53,050 bases of DNA, from assembly GCF_001424875.1 (NCBI RefSeq), contig NZ_LMCT01000008.1:151134-204183 (forward strand), written 5' to 3'. A program made the position numbers and the translations under genes. The notes beneath the pieces are model-generated. The model was given only the letters and a program-made list of their open reading frames with translations. It was not told the DNA's origin and did no database searches. Below, in pieces: positions 1 through 8,487 of this stretch. The stretch comes from Kitasatospora sp. Root107. GTDB lineage: Bacteria > Actinomycetota > Actinomycetes > Streptomycetales > Streptomycetaceae. Numbering within the stretch: the first letter of the stretch is position 1; the number at the start of each line of letters is the position of its first letter.

Positions 1-459
1 GGAGCGGGCAAGACCACCTACGCGATGGATCTGGTGCGACGCGGTTTCGCCCGGTTGTCGATCGACGAAGTGGTCTGGCAACGACTCGGGCAGCGCGATG
101 CCGGCCTGGTGCTGGAAGCTGATGCGTTCGACCGGCTCAAGGAAGTGATCCGCCGCGAGCAACGGCAGGAACTGGTCGAGTTGATGCTGGCTGGGCGCGA
201 CGTGGTGGTGGACTACAGCTTCTGGAGTCGCGCCGCCCGCGACGACTACAAGGCGCTGATTGAAAGTCACGGTTGCCGCTGGGAACTGGTCCACCTCAAG
301 GCTGACCGGACGACGCTGGAGCGCCGCCTCGAAGTACGGAGCGGTGTAGAGGGCGCCAACGCCGTCACCGTGGATGAGGCGCTGTTCAACCGCTACCTGG
401 CCAGCTTCGAGGAACCGAAGGGAGAGGGTGAGCAGGTCGTCATGCAGTCCTCGGCTTGA
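1..459 (+). CDS. P-loop NTPase / zeta-toxin-like kinase, 5' truncated
   Basis: The window opens inside this gene: the first visible codons read GAGKT, the end of a Walker A loop, so only a short N-terminal stretch is missing. About 152 residues remain to a TGA stop. The visible part has the pattern of small AAA or zeta-type kinases: P-loop, then SIDEV, a hydrophobic strand DVVVDYSFW (Walker B-like, with an Asp and the start of a lid region), and a late strand WELVHLKAD followed by an Arg-rich lid (TTLERRLEVR). Such proteins phosphorylate small molecules or nucleotides. The substrate cannot be told from sequence. No antitoxin-like partner is visible downstream. The upstream side lies outside the window. 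Confidence 0.75.
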   Translation, partial: GAGKTTYAMDLVRRGFARLSIDEVVWQRLGQRDAGLVLEADAFDRLKEVIRREQRQELVELMLAGRDVVVDYSFWSRAARDDYKALIESHGCRWELVHLKADRTTLERRLEVRSGVEGANAVTVDEALFNRYLASFEEPKGEGEQVVMQSSA

Positions 460-506
460 GGATCTGAAGCCGTTCGGCGGGGAGGGGACGCTCGCCCCAG
501 CGGGCA

Positions 507-521
507 TTGGCGTTGCGCCAA
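507..521. terminator. Small hairpin between the kinase-like and VOC genes
   Basis: TTGGCG (507-512), a three-base loop and CGCCAA (516-521) form a short stem between the 3' ends of two convergent genes. There is no U tract. It is a weak candidate terminator, and nothing else was recognised in the 187-base gap. Confidence 0.25.
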
Positions 522-646
522 CGGAGGTATCGATGCAGTTCCGCTCACTGCCCAGCCGGGACGGGGCGCCGGCGATCGGCTCATGCAGCTGAAGGCCCAG
601 CATGCGTGCGGGCGAGACGGCGCAAAGGTGCCGCGTTCGCGGCCAC

Positions 647-1075
647 TCAGTCGAGACAGAACTCGTTGCCCTCGATGTCCTGCATCGGGATGCACGAATC
701 ATTGCCGTCATACAGCGTTCGCACGTGTACCGCGCCGAGCGGGACCAGTCGTGCGCACTCGGCCTCAAGTGCGGCGAGGCGCTCTTCACCCACGAGTCCG
801 GTGCCGACCCGCACGTCAAGATGCAGCCGGTTCTTGGCGGCCTTCCCTTCGGGAACGCGCTGGAAGTACAGTCGCGGGCCCACGCCTGAGGGATCACTGC
901 AGGCAAACCATGCGTCCTGCTGCTCAGGTGGCAGCGAGAGCTTGAAAGCGTCCCAAGTGGCAAACCCCTCCGGTGGCGGCGGTACGACGTACCCCAACAC
1001 CTCGCACCAGAAACGAGCGAGGCGCTCAGGTTCCGCGCAGTCGAAGGTGACTTGGAACTGCTTGATCGATGCCAT
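647..1075 (-). CDS. VOC (glyoxalase/bleomycin-resistance fold) family protein
   Basis: A 142-residue protein with the typical single-module VOC layout. It begins with a strand and the signature FDCAEPERLARFW (residues 11-23), has a central RLHLDV segment with a likely metal-ligand His85, and ends in IEGNEFCLD with Glu138 as a second likely ligand. This subgroup (glyoxalase_6-like) is widespread in actinomycetes and mostly of unknown substrate. The ATG at 1075 was chosen because the family begins a few residues before the FDCA motif; its ribosome binding site is weak. The gene stands alone between a kinase-like gene and a LysR gene. Confidence 0.8.
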   Translation of the reverse strand: MASIKQFQVTFDCAEPERLARFWCEVLGYVVPPPPEGFATWDAFKLSLPPEQQDAWFACSDPSGVGPRLYFQRVPEGKAAKNRLHLDVRVGTGLVGEERLAALEAECARLVPLGAVHVRTLYDGNDSCIPMQDIEGNEFCLD

Positions 1076-1205
1076 CGGCCCATCGTAGAGGCGGGGTCTT
1101 TCGTCGTCTCCGGTGGCCGAGCGACGGCCGAAGCGGGAGGAGCCGACGCCCGGGTGGGACGGAAGGTCGTACAGCGTCTGTGACCTGACGGCTCCGAACC
1201 TGGGT

Positions 1206-2207
1206 TCAGTCGCGGGCGGCAGATTCCCGCCCGCCGGCTTCAGGGGCGGGGGCGGACCGGTCCCCGTGGTGGCCGTGCGGGACGTCGACGGTGCGGCGGA
1301 GTCCGCGATCGCCGTGGGTGATGCTCCGAGGGCCGCAGTGGTGTGCCGTTTCGGTGAACGCGCGCAGGCGAGGGTTGTCGCGGGCGGTGGGCCAGACGAG
1401 CGCCCACTCGGTGAGCGGCGCGTCATGGATCGGCACGTACGTGATACCCGGATGCGTGTAGTACCAGGTGACGTGCTCGTTCAACGGGCTGACGATCTTT
1501 CCGGCGGCGATGAGGGCGAGCACTTCGTGGAAGGTCCGGGCCGACGGCCCACGCGGTACCGGGCGCCCCTGCGGGGTGTGCCGGGGCATCATCGCCTCGC
1601 CCCAGTAGTCGGGCGCCTCGGGGCCGGGGTCGAAGACCGTGCAGTCGCCGAGGTCCTCCATCGACACCGACTCCCGGTCGGCCCACGCGGATGCGGCCGG
1701 CACGGCGAGCACCCGGCCCTCCGTCAGAACGCCGGGGCCGACCGTCAGATCGGGCTCCCGTACCGGCAGCCACATCAGTTGGACGTCGACCTGCCCCGAC
1801 CGCAGCAGCGCGAACGGGTCGCTGAAGTGGTACTCGACCACGGAGACTTCGCAGTTGGCGTACCGCTCCACGAACGCGTCGATCACGGCCCGCAGCTCGT
1901 GGCCCAGAGCACCCATGACGCCCAACCGAAGTGTCCCGCAGACCTCTCCGGCTGCGGCACTGGCCCGGGCGAGCCCGTCGTGGATCTGGTCGTACGCCTG
2001 TTGCAGGTCCTCACGCAGCCGGCGCCCGACCGGCGTCAGGGCGACAGTCCGACTGGTGCGCTCGAACAGGGCGGCACCGACCCGCCGTTCCTGCTTTCTG
2101 ATCGCCTGACTCACCCGCGCCTGGGAGACGTGCAGCCGTGTCGCGGTGCGGCCGAAGTGCAGCTCCTCCGCCAGCGTCAGGAAGATCTCGATGTCCCGCA
2201 GTTCCAC
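1206..2207 (-). CDS. LysR-family transcriptional regulator
   Basis: A 333-residue LysR-type regulator. The N-terminal winged helix-turn-helix is clear: MELRDIEIFLTLAEELHFGR, then ATRLHVSQARVSQAIRKQE, LGAALFERTSR-like (here VGAALFERTSRTVALTP). The effector-binding domain follows from about residue 90 (LRLGVMGAL), with DVQLMWLPV in its core. The last roughly 40 residues are Arg/Gly/His-rich and look like a non-conserved tail. The start is a GTG at 2207 with a G-rich ribosome binding site. The gene is divergent from the ABM-like gene at 2367, the usual arrangement of a LysR regulator with its target, and a perfect palindrome lies 15 bases upstream of its start. Confidence 0.9.
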   Translation of the reverse strand: MELRDIEIFLTLAEELHFGRTATRLHVSQARVSQAIRKQERRVGAALFERTSRTVALTPVGRRLREDLQQAYDQIHDGLARASAAAGEVCGTLRLGVMGALGHELRAVIDAFVERYANCEVSVVEYHFSDPFALLRSGQVDVQLMWLPVREPDLTVGPGVLTEGRVLAVPAASAWADRESVSMEDLGDCTVFDPGPEAPDYWGEAMMPRHTPQGRPVPRGPSARTFHEVLALIAAGKIVSPLNEHVTWYYTHPGITYVPIHDAPLTEWALVWPTARDNPRLRAFTETAHHCGPRSITHGDRGLRRTVDVPHGHHGDRSAPAPEAGGRESAARD

Positions 2208-2221
2208 GCCCCGCCCCCGAT

Positions 2222-2241
2222 CGATAACCGCACGGTTATCG
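2222..2241. promoter_or_regulatory. Perfect 9-bp inverted repeat, likely LysR operator
   Basis: CGATAACCG (2222-2230), a two-base spacer CA and CGGTTATCG (2233-2241) form a perfect dyad just upstream of the LysR start and in the divergent promoter region of the gene at 2367. The ATAACC...GGTTAT core is AT-rich compared with its surroundings, as expected of a LysR-type binding site that controls both genes. Confidence 0.6.
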
Positions 2242-2366
2242 GCGCCCCCGCGAAGTCTACGTTGATCCCGGCCGGCGCAGGCCCGAGGCTGAGGGCCACC
2301 GGACGTCAGGACGACCCATGCCGGCCTGCCTACGCCAACAGCTCGTCACACAAGGAAGTCGATGCC

Positions 2367-2813
2367 ATGCCCACCCTGCCCTGGACCGTCCCCAACCCGC
2401 CGGCGAAACACGCCGATGCACTGATCATGGCGTCACGGTTCGAGGTGCGCAGCCTGAAGGACGTGCCGCGGTTCTTCCTCAACTCGTTGGCGGCGTGGCG
2501 CCAAGTCCGGCACGCACCTGGAGCGTTCGGTGCATCACTGATCGCGCGCCCACTGCAGCGCACCTTCCTGACCCTGTCCGCGTGGGACAACCGCGCCTCG
2601 CTCGCGGCCTACCGCGACACCGACCCGCACAGCCGAATCGTCACGGCGATGCGCCCGACGATGAAGCAGTCGACTTTCGTGTTCTGGACGACCTCGGCCG
2701 ACAGCCTCCCGATCAGCTGGACCGAAGCCGAGCGCCGTCTCGACGAGGAGGCCACACGAAAGGAAGAGCGGAACGCATCCCCGGGACGAGAGCTCCGGTC
2801 CGACCACCGGTGA
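2367..2813 (+). CDS. DUF3291 / ABM-fold (dimeric alpha-beta barrel) protein
   Basis: A 148-residue protein. The conserved block runs ASRFEVRSLKDVPRFFLNSL, WRQVRHAPGAFGASL, RTFLTLSAWDNRASLAAY and a late FVFW, the pattern of the DUF3291 group related to antibiotic-biosynthesis monooxygenases and heme-degrading enzymes. Substrate unknown. ATG 2367 is preceded by AAGGAAG at good spacing, and the overlapping longer frame upstream is antisense to the LysR gene and therefore discounted. The last about 25 residues are charged and probably disordered. Probably controlled by the divergent LysR regulator through the palindrome at 2222-2241. Confidence 0.75.
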   Translation: MPTLPWTVPNPPAKHADALIMASRFEVRSLKDVPRFFLNSLAAWRQVRHAPGAFGASLIARPLQRTFLTLSAWDNRASLAAYRDTDPHSRIVTAMRPTMKQSTFVFWTTSADSLPISWTEAERRLDEEATRKEERNASPGRELRSDHR

Positions 2814-2844
2814 TCCACGCCCCGCTCGTCGGTGAGTGCGAGAG

Positions 2845-2864
2845 GCACCGTCAGGCGACGGTGC
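2845..2864. terminator. Bidirectional hairpin terminator
   Basis: GCACCGTC (2845-2852), loop AGGC, GACGGTGC (2857-2864): an 8-bp perfect stem located between the convergent 3' ends of the ABM-like gene and mftF, directly before the mftF stop codon. Confidence 0.65.
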
Positions 2865-2865
2865 G

Positions 2866-4263
2866 TCAGTCGGCGGGCCGCTGGACCCCGTCGCGGCCCG
2901 GCCAGTCGGCCAGGTCGGGGAGCAGGGGGGCGACCGTACGGTGGCGCAGGGCGCCCCACCAGACCCCCGCGCCGTACGCGAGGTCGTCGGCGATCCGGAC
3001 CGCCGTCCAGCGGGGGAGGTCCACCGGGGGCCGGTCGTGGTGCCAGTCCAGGGCGTGCCGGGCGAGGGCGGCGGCGAGCAGCGGGCGGCCCGCGCGGGTC
3101 GAGGCCAGCAGCGGGACGGCCACCGGCCACCAGGAGCGGGTGACGGCGTCGGCGAGCAGCCGACCCGCGCCGAGGTGGCCGCGGGCGGCCAGTTGGAGCG
3201 ACTCGCGGGCCGGGACGCCGAACGGGGCCAGCTTGCGCGGCAGCAGCGCGGCGGTGCCGGCGGCGATCGCCACCCCGACCGCCGGGCGGCCGAGGGCCAG
3301 TGCGGCCCAGGCCGCCGCGCTCCAGAACGAGACCTTCACCGGGGAGACCGCCCGGCCGTGCCGCAGGGCCAGCGGTGCGGCCGAAGTCCCGTACCCGAAG
3401 CGCTGCTTGGCCCAGGCCCGCCAGTTCGGGCGGGGCAAGTGCCGGACCACGGAGGCCGGTTCGTACCGGACCAGGCCGGTGCCGGCCGCCAGCCGCCAGA
3501 TCAGGTCGACGTCCTCGCCGAACCGCATCCGCTCGTCGAAGCCGCCGAGCTCCCGCAGCGCGGAGGTGCGCAGCACCAGGGCGGCGGACGGCAGATAGCT
3601 CACCCTGCTGCCAGGCCGCACCACGCCGCCGACCGGCCCGAGGTCGAGCGGGGAGCGGGTCTGCTCGTACCGGGCCAGCAGCGAGCGGCCCGGGGCGCTG
3701 CGCACCCGGGGGGCGACCGCGACCACGGCGGGGTCCTCGAACTGCCGGAGCAGTGGCTCCAGCCAGCCGGGCTCGGGGGTGACGTCCGCGTCCAGGAAGG
3801 CCACCAGCTCCGTGCCGGCCTTCCGCCAGCCGGAGTTGCGGGCGGCGGCGGGGCCACGGGAGTGTTCGTGGCGGATCGCCGCGCCCGGGATCGGCAGCTT
3901 CGAACCGTCGTCCACCACCAGCAACTTGGCGGTGTCGGCGACGGCGGCCGCCAGCCCGTCCAGGCCGTCGGGCTGGTCCCGGACCGGGACCACCACCGTG
4001 ACGTCCTGGCCGGTGAGCCGGGCGGACCGGTGCACCGGGTGGGCGATCCCGGCCCGGACCAGCCGGGCGGCGAGGCGGCGGTGGGCGGCGACGGGAGCGA
4101 CCGGCGCACCGGCCAGCCAGCCGCCGACCAGGTCGGCGGCCTGGGTGGAGAGTCGCAGCACCCGGTAGGGCGAACCGCCCAGCAGGGTCCGGCCGTCCTC
4201 CCAGAGCTGCACGCTCTGATCCGCTGTCAGGTGGAGCTGCGTCGAGTTCTGGCGGCCCGTCAT
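2866..4263 (-). CDS. mftF: Mycofactocin glycosyltransferase MftF
   Basis: A 465-residue family-2 glycosyltransferase. Family hallmarks are VVDDG (116-120), the metal-binding LDAD (157-160) and the GEDVD acceptor/catalytic motif (249-253). These follow a roughly 85-residue N-terminal region unlike generic GT2 enzymes but usual for MftF. The C-terminal part is hydrophobic and Ala-rich (about 320-400), consistent with membrane association. MftF attaches beta-1,4-linked glucose units to the mycofactocin precursor in mycobacteria. Its start ATG overlaps the stop of the preceding SDR gene (ATGA), making it the last gene of the mft operon. The operon context supports MftF over a generic glycosyltransferase. 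Confidence 0.9.
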   Translation of the reverse strand: MTGRQNSTQLHLTADQSVQLWEDGRTLLGGSPYRVLRLSTQAADLVGGWLAGAPVAPVAAHRRLAARLVRAGIAHPVHRSARLTGQDVTVVVPVRDQPDGLDGLAAAVADTAKLLVVDDGSKLPIPGAAIRHEHSRGPAAARNSGWRKAGTELVAFLDADVTPEPGWLEPLLRQFEDPAVVAVAPRVRSAPGRSLLARYEQTRSPLDLGPVGGVVRPGSRVSYLPSAALVLRTSALRELGGFDERMRFGEDVDLIWRLAAGTGLVRYEPASVVRHLPRPNWRAWAKQRFGYGTSAAPLALRHGRAVSPVKVSFWSAAAWAALALGRPAVGVAIAAGTAALLPRKLAPFGVPARESLQLAARGHLGAGRLLADAVTRSWWPVAVPLLASTRAGRPLLAAALARHALDWHHDRPPVDLPRWTAVRIADDLAYGAGVWWGALRHRTVAPLLPDLADWPGRDGVQRPAD

Positions 4264-5060
4264 GCCGTGAACCCGCCGTCCGCGTGGACCACCGTGCCGG
4301 TGAGGGCGGAGGAGGAGCGGTCGCAGAGCCAGCAGACGGCGGCGGCCACCTCGGCGGGGTCGAGCAGCCGTTCGGTGAGCTGGTGCTGCGCGAACTCCTC
4401 GATGTCGGTGAGGCCGTAGAGCGCGGCGCTGGCGTCCAGCATCGCGGTCCGGGTCGAGCCGGGGGAGACCGCGGTGGCGGTGACGCCCGTGCCGCGCAGG
4501 TCGGTGGCCAGGCCGCGGACCAGGCCCACCACGGCGTGCTTGGCGGCGTTGTAGGCGGCCAGGTGCCAGAGGCCGCGATGACCGGCGGCCGAGGCCAGCG
4601 CGACGAACCGGCCCGTGCGCGGCTGCGGGCGGCGCAGCAGGGCGGGGACGGCGGCGGCGGCCAGGTTGGCCACGCCACGTACGCCGATGTCAAGCAGAAC
4701 GTCCCACTCGGTGTCGGTGGTCTCCCAGAGCGGCCGGCCGCCCGCGATCACGGCCGCGGCCGCCACCGCCGCGTCCAGGCCGCCGAACCGCTGCTCGGCC
4801 TCCGCGACGGCCGCCCGGAGCGCGGTCACGTCGCGGACGTCGGCGACCACCGGGACGACCGACTCGGGCCAGCGGTCGGCGAGTTCGAGCAGTTGCTGCT
4901 TGCTGCCCAGCGGGTAGCCGACGCCGGGCAGGTCCTCGCAGACGTCCACGGCGACCACGCGCCAGCCCTGGTCGGCTAGTTGGGTGACGACGGCGGCACC
5001 GATGCCGCGCGCCGCGCCGGTGACCAGGGCGACTCTGGGGGGCAGGTCGGTGTTCAGCAC
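4260..5060 (-). CDS. Mycofactocin-coupled type SDR oxidoreductase
   Basis: A 266-residue short-chain dehydrogenase. The cofactor motif TGAARGIG sits at 14-21 and the catalytic set Ser157, Tyr170, Lys174 is intact (YNAAK). After the second beta strand there is an insertion (about 41-63, starting VCEDLPGVGY). Such an insertion is characteristic of SDRs with a tightly bound, non-exchangeable NAD(H) that depend on mycofactocin for re-oxidation. The substrate is likely an alcohol or carbonyl but cannot be named. It overlaps mftF by four bases and etfB upstream by several bases, so it is co-translated with the mft genes. Confidence 0.88.
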   Translation of the reverse strand: MLNTDLPPRVALVTGAARGIGAAVVTQLADQGWRVVAVDVCEDLPGVGYPLGSKQQLLELADRWPESVVPVVADVRDVTALRAAVAEAEQRFGGLDAAVAAAAVIAGGRPLWETTDTEWDVLLDIGVRGVANLAAAAVPALLRRPQPRTGRFVALASAAGHRGLWHLAAYNAAKHAVVGLVRGLATDLRGTGVTATAVSPGSTRTAMLDASAALYGLTDIEEFAQHQLTERLLDPAEVAAAVCWLCDRSSSALTGTVVHADGGFTA

Positions 5061-5863
5061 TGGTCGTCCTCCCGGGTGAGGTGAGCGAGGTAGCCGTGCT
5101 CTCGGAGATAGCCGAGCAGTTCGTCCACGGCCGCCTCCGGGCCGGCGGGGGTGATCACCCGGGCGGCCGTGCGGGGGCGGTCGGTCTCGGTCAGGGCGCG
5201 GATCCGGGCGAGCGGGTCGGTGCCCACGGGGGCGGGCAGGACGAGCGGTCGGGGGCGGTAGGGGCGGGCCGGGCCCAGCCGGACCGGCTGCCGGGGCTCC
5301 GGCAGGGCGACCGTGGCGACCTGGATCTCGGCTGTCCGGGCGGCGAGCAGCGCGGGCAGCGCGGCTCGCCGCAGCCGGGCGCTGCCGCGCTCGACCGAGC
5401 AGACGGCGGGCAGGGGCACCGTCAGCTGCTCACGGCGGCGGCCGTCGATCCGTCGGACGGCAGTCAACTCGCCTTCTCGCAGCAATAGTTCGGTGAGGCC
5501 GAGCGCCTGGGCAGCACCCAGTCGGGCGGCCAGGAAGGCAGGGGTGGCGCCGGTGCCCCGGCCGCTGGAGCGGTCGCCGCAGAGCAGCAGGTCGGGTACG
5601 AGGCCGAGCCCGGCGACCAGCGCGCGGGCGGTGGTGTCACTGTCGGCGGCGGCCGGACCGTCGATCCGGAGCACCCGCTGCACCCCGCAGGCCAGCGCCT
5701 GGCGGAGCACCTCCTCGGCACCGGCCGGGCCGACGGTGACCGCCAGCGAGCGGCCGCCGAGCGCCTCGGCGAGCCGGAGGGTGTGCTCCAGCGCCGCCTG
5801 GTCGGCGCCGCCGAGCGGGTCGGCGGGGCTCAACGCGGCTACCACGAGCGGCTGTTCGGCCAT
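5054..5863 (-). CDS. etfB: Electron transfer flavoprotein, beta subunit-like
   Basis: A 269-residue EtfB-like protein. Recognisable are the nucleotide-domain pattern with DTTARALVAGL (AMP-binding part of EtfB), LLLCGDRSSGRGTGATPAFLAARLG, and a following PAVCSVE strand corresponding to the usual PAVVTV segment. EtfB pairs with EtfA to carry electrons from flavin dehydrogenases to ETF:quinone oxidoreductase. Here the matching EtfA and the FixC/FixX-like oxidoreductase are in the same operon. ATG 5863 lies six bases from the FixX-like stop and follows an AAAGGG ribosome binding site. The N-terminus is more divergent than in housekeeping EtfB, as seen in the specialised mycofactocin-associated type. 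Confidence 0.85.
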   Translation of the reverse strand: MAEQPLVVAALSPADPLGGADQAALEHTLRLAEALGGRSLAVTVGPAGAEEVLRQALACGVQRVLRIDGPAAADSDTTARALVAGLGLVPDLLLCGDRSSGRGTGATPAFLAARLGAAQALGLTELLLREGELTAVRRIDGRRREQLTVPLPAVCSVERGSARLRRAALPALLAARTAEIQVATVALPEPRQPVRLGPARPYRPRPLVLPAPVGTDPLARIRALTETDRPRTAARVITPAGPEAAVDELLGYLREHGYLAHLTREDDQC

Positions 5864-5868
5864 GTCGG

Positions 5869-6177
5869 TCAGCCCTTTCGGAATACGACGCCGAGGCCGC
5901 CGTCCGGGTAGGTCCAGGTGATCGCGCCCTCGGCGTCGCAGACCTGGTAGCAGGCGCCGCACTCGAAGCACTGCTCGAAGTTGAACAGGATGCCGCCGTC
6001 AGCCCTGGGTACGAAGAGCTTGGCCGGGCAGACGTGCAGGCAGGAGCGCACCGTGCAGGAGTCGCAGACCTCGGTGTCGACGGTGATGTGGGCCCGCTCC
6101 GAGACCCGGAACTCGGTCCCCTCCATCCGGTCGTCGAAGGAGATCTCGCGGTAGTCCTCGCCGGGCTGACCGGTCAT
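5869..6177 (-). CDS. FixX-like ferredoxin
   Basis: A 102-residue ferredoxin-like protein with eight cysteines in two groups: Cys38, 41, 46, 50 (ending CP) and Cys70, 73, 76, 80 (FECGACYQVC). The pattern is that of FixX, the small iron-sulfur partner of FixC in ETF:quinone oxidoreductase complexes. It would pass electrons from the FixC-like flavoprotein, encoded immediately upstream with an ATGA overlap, towards membrane quinone. Eight cysteines leave one or two [4Fe-4S] clusters possible. Confidence 0.9.
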   Translation of the reverse strand: MTGQPGEDYREISFDDRMEGTEFRVSERAHITVDTEVCDSCTVRSCLHVCPAKLFVPRADGGILFNFEQCFECGACYQVCDAEGAITWTYPDGGLGVVFRKG

Positions 6178-7541
6178 CCGAAGGCTCGCATTCCGGTGAT
6201 CGCGTCGGCCAGCAGCCGGCGCGGACTGATGTCGTGTCGGCGGACCGCCGTGCGCAGCAGTCGCCAAACCCCGGGCTTCGGGCGGGGGTTGTCGACCTCG
6301 AACAGTCCCTCGGCGAGGTCGCAGATCAGTCCGGGGTACTGCCGCTGCATCCGTTCGGAGAGCACCAGCCCGGGCACCTTGCGCAGTTTGCGGTGGTCGG
6401 CCAGCACGAACGACCGTTCCAGCGCTCGCCGGTAGCCCGCGAGGCCGGCCTGCGAGGTGTCCCCGGCGCCGATCGCGGCGGCGGCCGCGCGGCCCGCGTA
6501 CATCCCGGCGCCGATCGCGAAGTTGACGCCCTCCAGCCAGATCCCGGCGGCCAGGCACATCCCGGCGGCGTCGCCGGCCACCAGGAGTCCGTCACCGGCG
6601 AGTTCGGGCAGGTGGTCGTAGCCGCCCTCGGGGATCAGGTGTGCCGCGTACTCGACCTGTCGACCCCCGCGCACCAGCGGGGCGATCGCCGGGTGGGCCT
6701 TGAGGTCGGCCAGTAGCTCCTCGGGGCGGACCTTGGCGGCGGCCAGGCCGGGTAGTCCGACCACCACGCCCAGGCTGACCGACTCCAGGTTGGTGTAGAG
6801 GAACCCGCCGCCCGGGATGCCCCGGGTGCAGCCGAGGATCTCGATGTCCTGGCCGTCCCGCCCGGTCAGTCCGAAGCGCTGTTCGATCACCTCGCGCGGC
6901 AGGGCCAGCGTCTCCTTCACCCCGAGCGTGAGGTGGCGGGCGTTGTCCTGCCGGGGGTGCAGCCCGGCCTCCTTGGCCAGGAAGGAGTTGACGCCGTCAC
7001 AGGCGATCACCACCTTCGCCGTCAGGTCGCCGTCCGGCCGGTCGGTGCGGACGCCGACCACCGTCCCCGCCGTGGTCCGCAGCAGCCCGGTGGCCACCGT
7101 GGCGGGCACCAGCACTGCCCCGGCCGCGACGGCGTGGCCGGCCAGCCAGCCGTCCAGGTCGGACCGGTGCGCGGTGGCGCCGTTGTACGGGGCGGTGCCC
7201 CAGCGCTGGCTGCGGAAGTCCACGGTGAGGGCCTGATCCGCCGTCATGACCATGGTGGAGCGGCGGGTCACCCAGCGCTCGACCGGCATCTCCTCCCACC
7301 ACTGCGGCACCAGCTCGTCCAGGATCCGGCCGTAGACCACCCCGCCGTAGACGTTCTTCGAGCCGGGGTAGGGGCCGCGCTCCAGCAGCGCCACCGAGCA
7401 GCCCGCCCGGGCGGCGGCCAGCGCGGCGGCCGATCCGGCCGGTCCCGCGCCCACCACCAGGACGTCGAAGTCGCGGGCGGGTGGCGGCTGTTGGAGCAGC
7501 GCGGAGGCCGAGACAGGCCCCGCGTACGAGGGTTCAGTCAC
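6174..7541 (-). CDS. FixC-like FAD-dependent ETF:quinone oxidoreductase
   Basis: A 455-residue flavoprotein of the geranylgeranyl-reductase/FixC type. The dinucleotide motif VVGAGPAGSAAA begins at about residue 29, followed by LLERGPYPGSKNVYGG, and the second FAD motif GDGLLVAGDAAG with the neighbouring GIWLEGVNFAI is clear. FixC accepts electrons from EtfAB and with FixX reduces quinone. A GTG start at 7541 overlaps the etfA stop by eight bases. Together with etfA, etfB and the ferredoxin this makes a complete dedicated electron-transfer module inside the mycofactocin operon. Confidence 0.9.
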   Translation of the reverse strand: MTEPSYAGPVSASALLQQPPPARDFDVLVVGAGPAGSAAALAAARAGCSVALLERGPYPGSKNVYGGVVYGRILDELVPQWWEEMPVERWVTRRSTMVMTADQALTVDFRSQRWGTAPYNGATAHRSDLDGWLAGHAVAAGAVLVPATVATGLLRTTAGTVVGVRTDRPDGDLTAKVVIACDGVNSFLAKEAGLHPRQDNARHLTLGVKETLALPREVIEQRFGLTGRDGQDIEILGCTRGIPGGGFLYTNLESVSLGVVVGLPGLAAAKVRPEELLADLKAHPAIAPLVRGGRQVEYAAHLIPEGGYDHLPELAGDGLLVAGDAAGMCLAAGIWLEGVNFAIGAGMYAGRAAAAAIGAGDTSQAGLAGYRRALERSFVLADHRKLRKVPGLVLSERMQRQYPGLICDLAEGLFEVDNPRPKPGVWRLLRTAVRRHDISPRRLLADAITGMRAFG

Positions 7542-8487
7542 GGGAGGCCTCCGAGGTCAGCCGACGGGCCAGCTCGGCCAGCACGGTCGGGGCGTCGGCG
7601 ACGACCGCGAGGTCGGCCAGCGCGGTCATCGGGCAGTACGGGTCGGTGTTCACGCTGACCAGGTGGGCGGGGCGGCCGAGGCCGCCGATGTGCTGGGCGG
7701 CGCCGGAGATGCCGAAGGCGAGGTAGAGCTCGGGTGCGACCACCACGCCGGTGGTGCCGATCTGGCGCTCCTCGCCGGTCCAGCCCGCGTCGGTGACCAC
7801 CCGGGTGGCGCCGACGGCGGCGCCGAGCGAGGCCCCGACCTTCTCCAGCAGGGCGATCGCGCCCGGGCCGGTCAGCTCGCCGGTGCCAAGGCCGGCGCCC
7901 GCCGCGACGATCCGGGTGGCCTGGTCCAGCTGCTCCTGCCCGGGCGGTGCGGTGAGCAGCGCGCACTGCTCCGCGTCCGGCCTCACCGGCCCGTCCGGCG
8001 CCGGGAGTTCGATGATCTCGGGAGCCGCCGGCAGCGGCTGGGCGCCGCGCAGGCCGGGCTCCAGGGTGGCGACGAACGGGCCGAGCACGGCGGCGTCCAC
8101 CAGCGTCCGGCCGTCCGCCCCGATCAGGTCGGCGCCGCCGCTGTGCACCGCGAGGGCGCTGGCCAGCAGCGGCCGGTCCAGCGCGACGGCCAGCCGGGGC
8201 GCCAGGTCGCGGCCGTCCGGGGAGGCGGGCAGCAGGACGATCGGACGGTCGGTCAGCAGCGGGGCCAGTGCGGTGGCCAGCAGGCCGGGCGGCCGGGTGC
8301 CGGTCTCCACGGTCCAGACCCGGATGGCGGTGGTCAGCAGGCCGGCCGCCGCCTTGGTGTCCTCCCCGGCCAGCAGCGCCAGGCCGCCCGCTTCGGCGAC
8401 CGTCTCGTCCGCCCCGGGCGGTAGTTCGCCGCCCCGGACCAGCAGGACGGCGATCGGCTCGGTGCTCTTTACCTCGGTGCCGTTCAC
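7534..8487 (-). CDS. etfA: Electron transfer flavoprotein, alpha subunit-like
   Basis: A 317-residue EtfA-like protein. The C-terminal FAD-binding domain is well conserved: AGAGLGTGEL, LGAAVGATRVVTDAGW, RQIGTTGVVVAPELY, AFGISGAAQHIGG and VNTDPYCPM. The N-terminal half is divergent, as in specialised ETFs. It should dimerise with EtfB encoded three genes downstream. The start is a GTG at 8487 that overlaps the preceding OYE-type stop (GTGA). The wide spacing of etfA and etfB around the fixCX pair differs from the usual adjacent etfBA order. Confidence 0.88.
   Translation of the reverse strand: MNGTEVKSTEPIAVLLVRGGELPPGADETVAEAGGLALLAGEDTKAAAGLLTTAIRVWTVETGTRPPGLLATALAPLLTDRPIVLLPASPDGRDLAPRLAVALDRPLLASALAVHSGGADLIGADGRTLVDAAVLGPFVATLEPGLRGAQPLPAAPEIIELPAPDGPVRPDAEQCALLTAPPGQEQLDQATRIVAAGAGLGTGELTGPGAIALLEKVGASLGAAVGATRVVTDAGWTGEERQIGTTGVVVAPELYLAFGISGAAQHIGGLGRPAHLVSVNTDPYCPMTALADLAVVADAPTVLAELARRLTSEASRD

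Noticed and set aside
1113..2813. A 566-codon plus-strand open frame running through the LysR gene into the ABM-like gene
   Set aside because: Only its last part (from 2367) has protein-family features and a ribosome binding site; the first part is antisense to the LysR gene.
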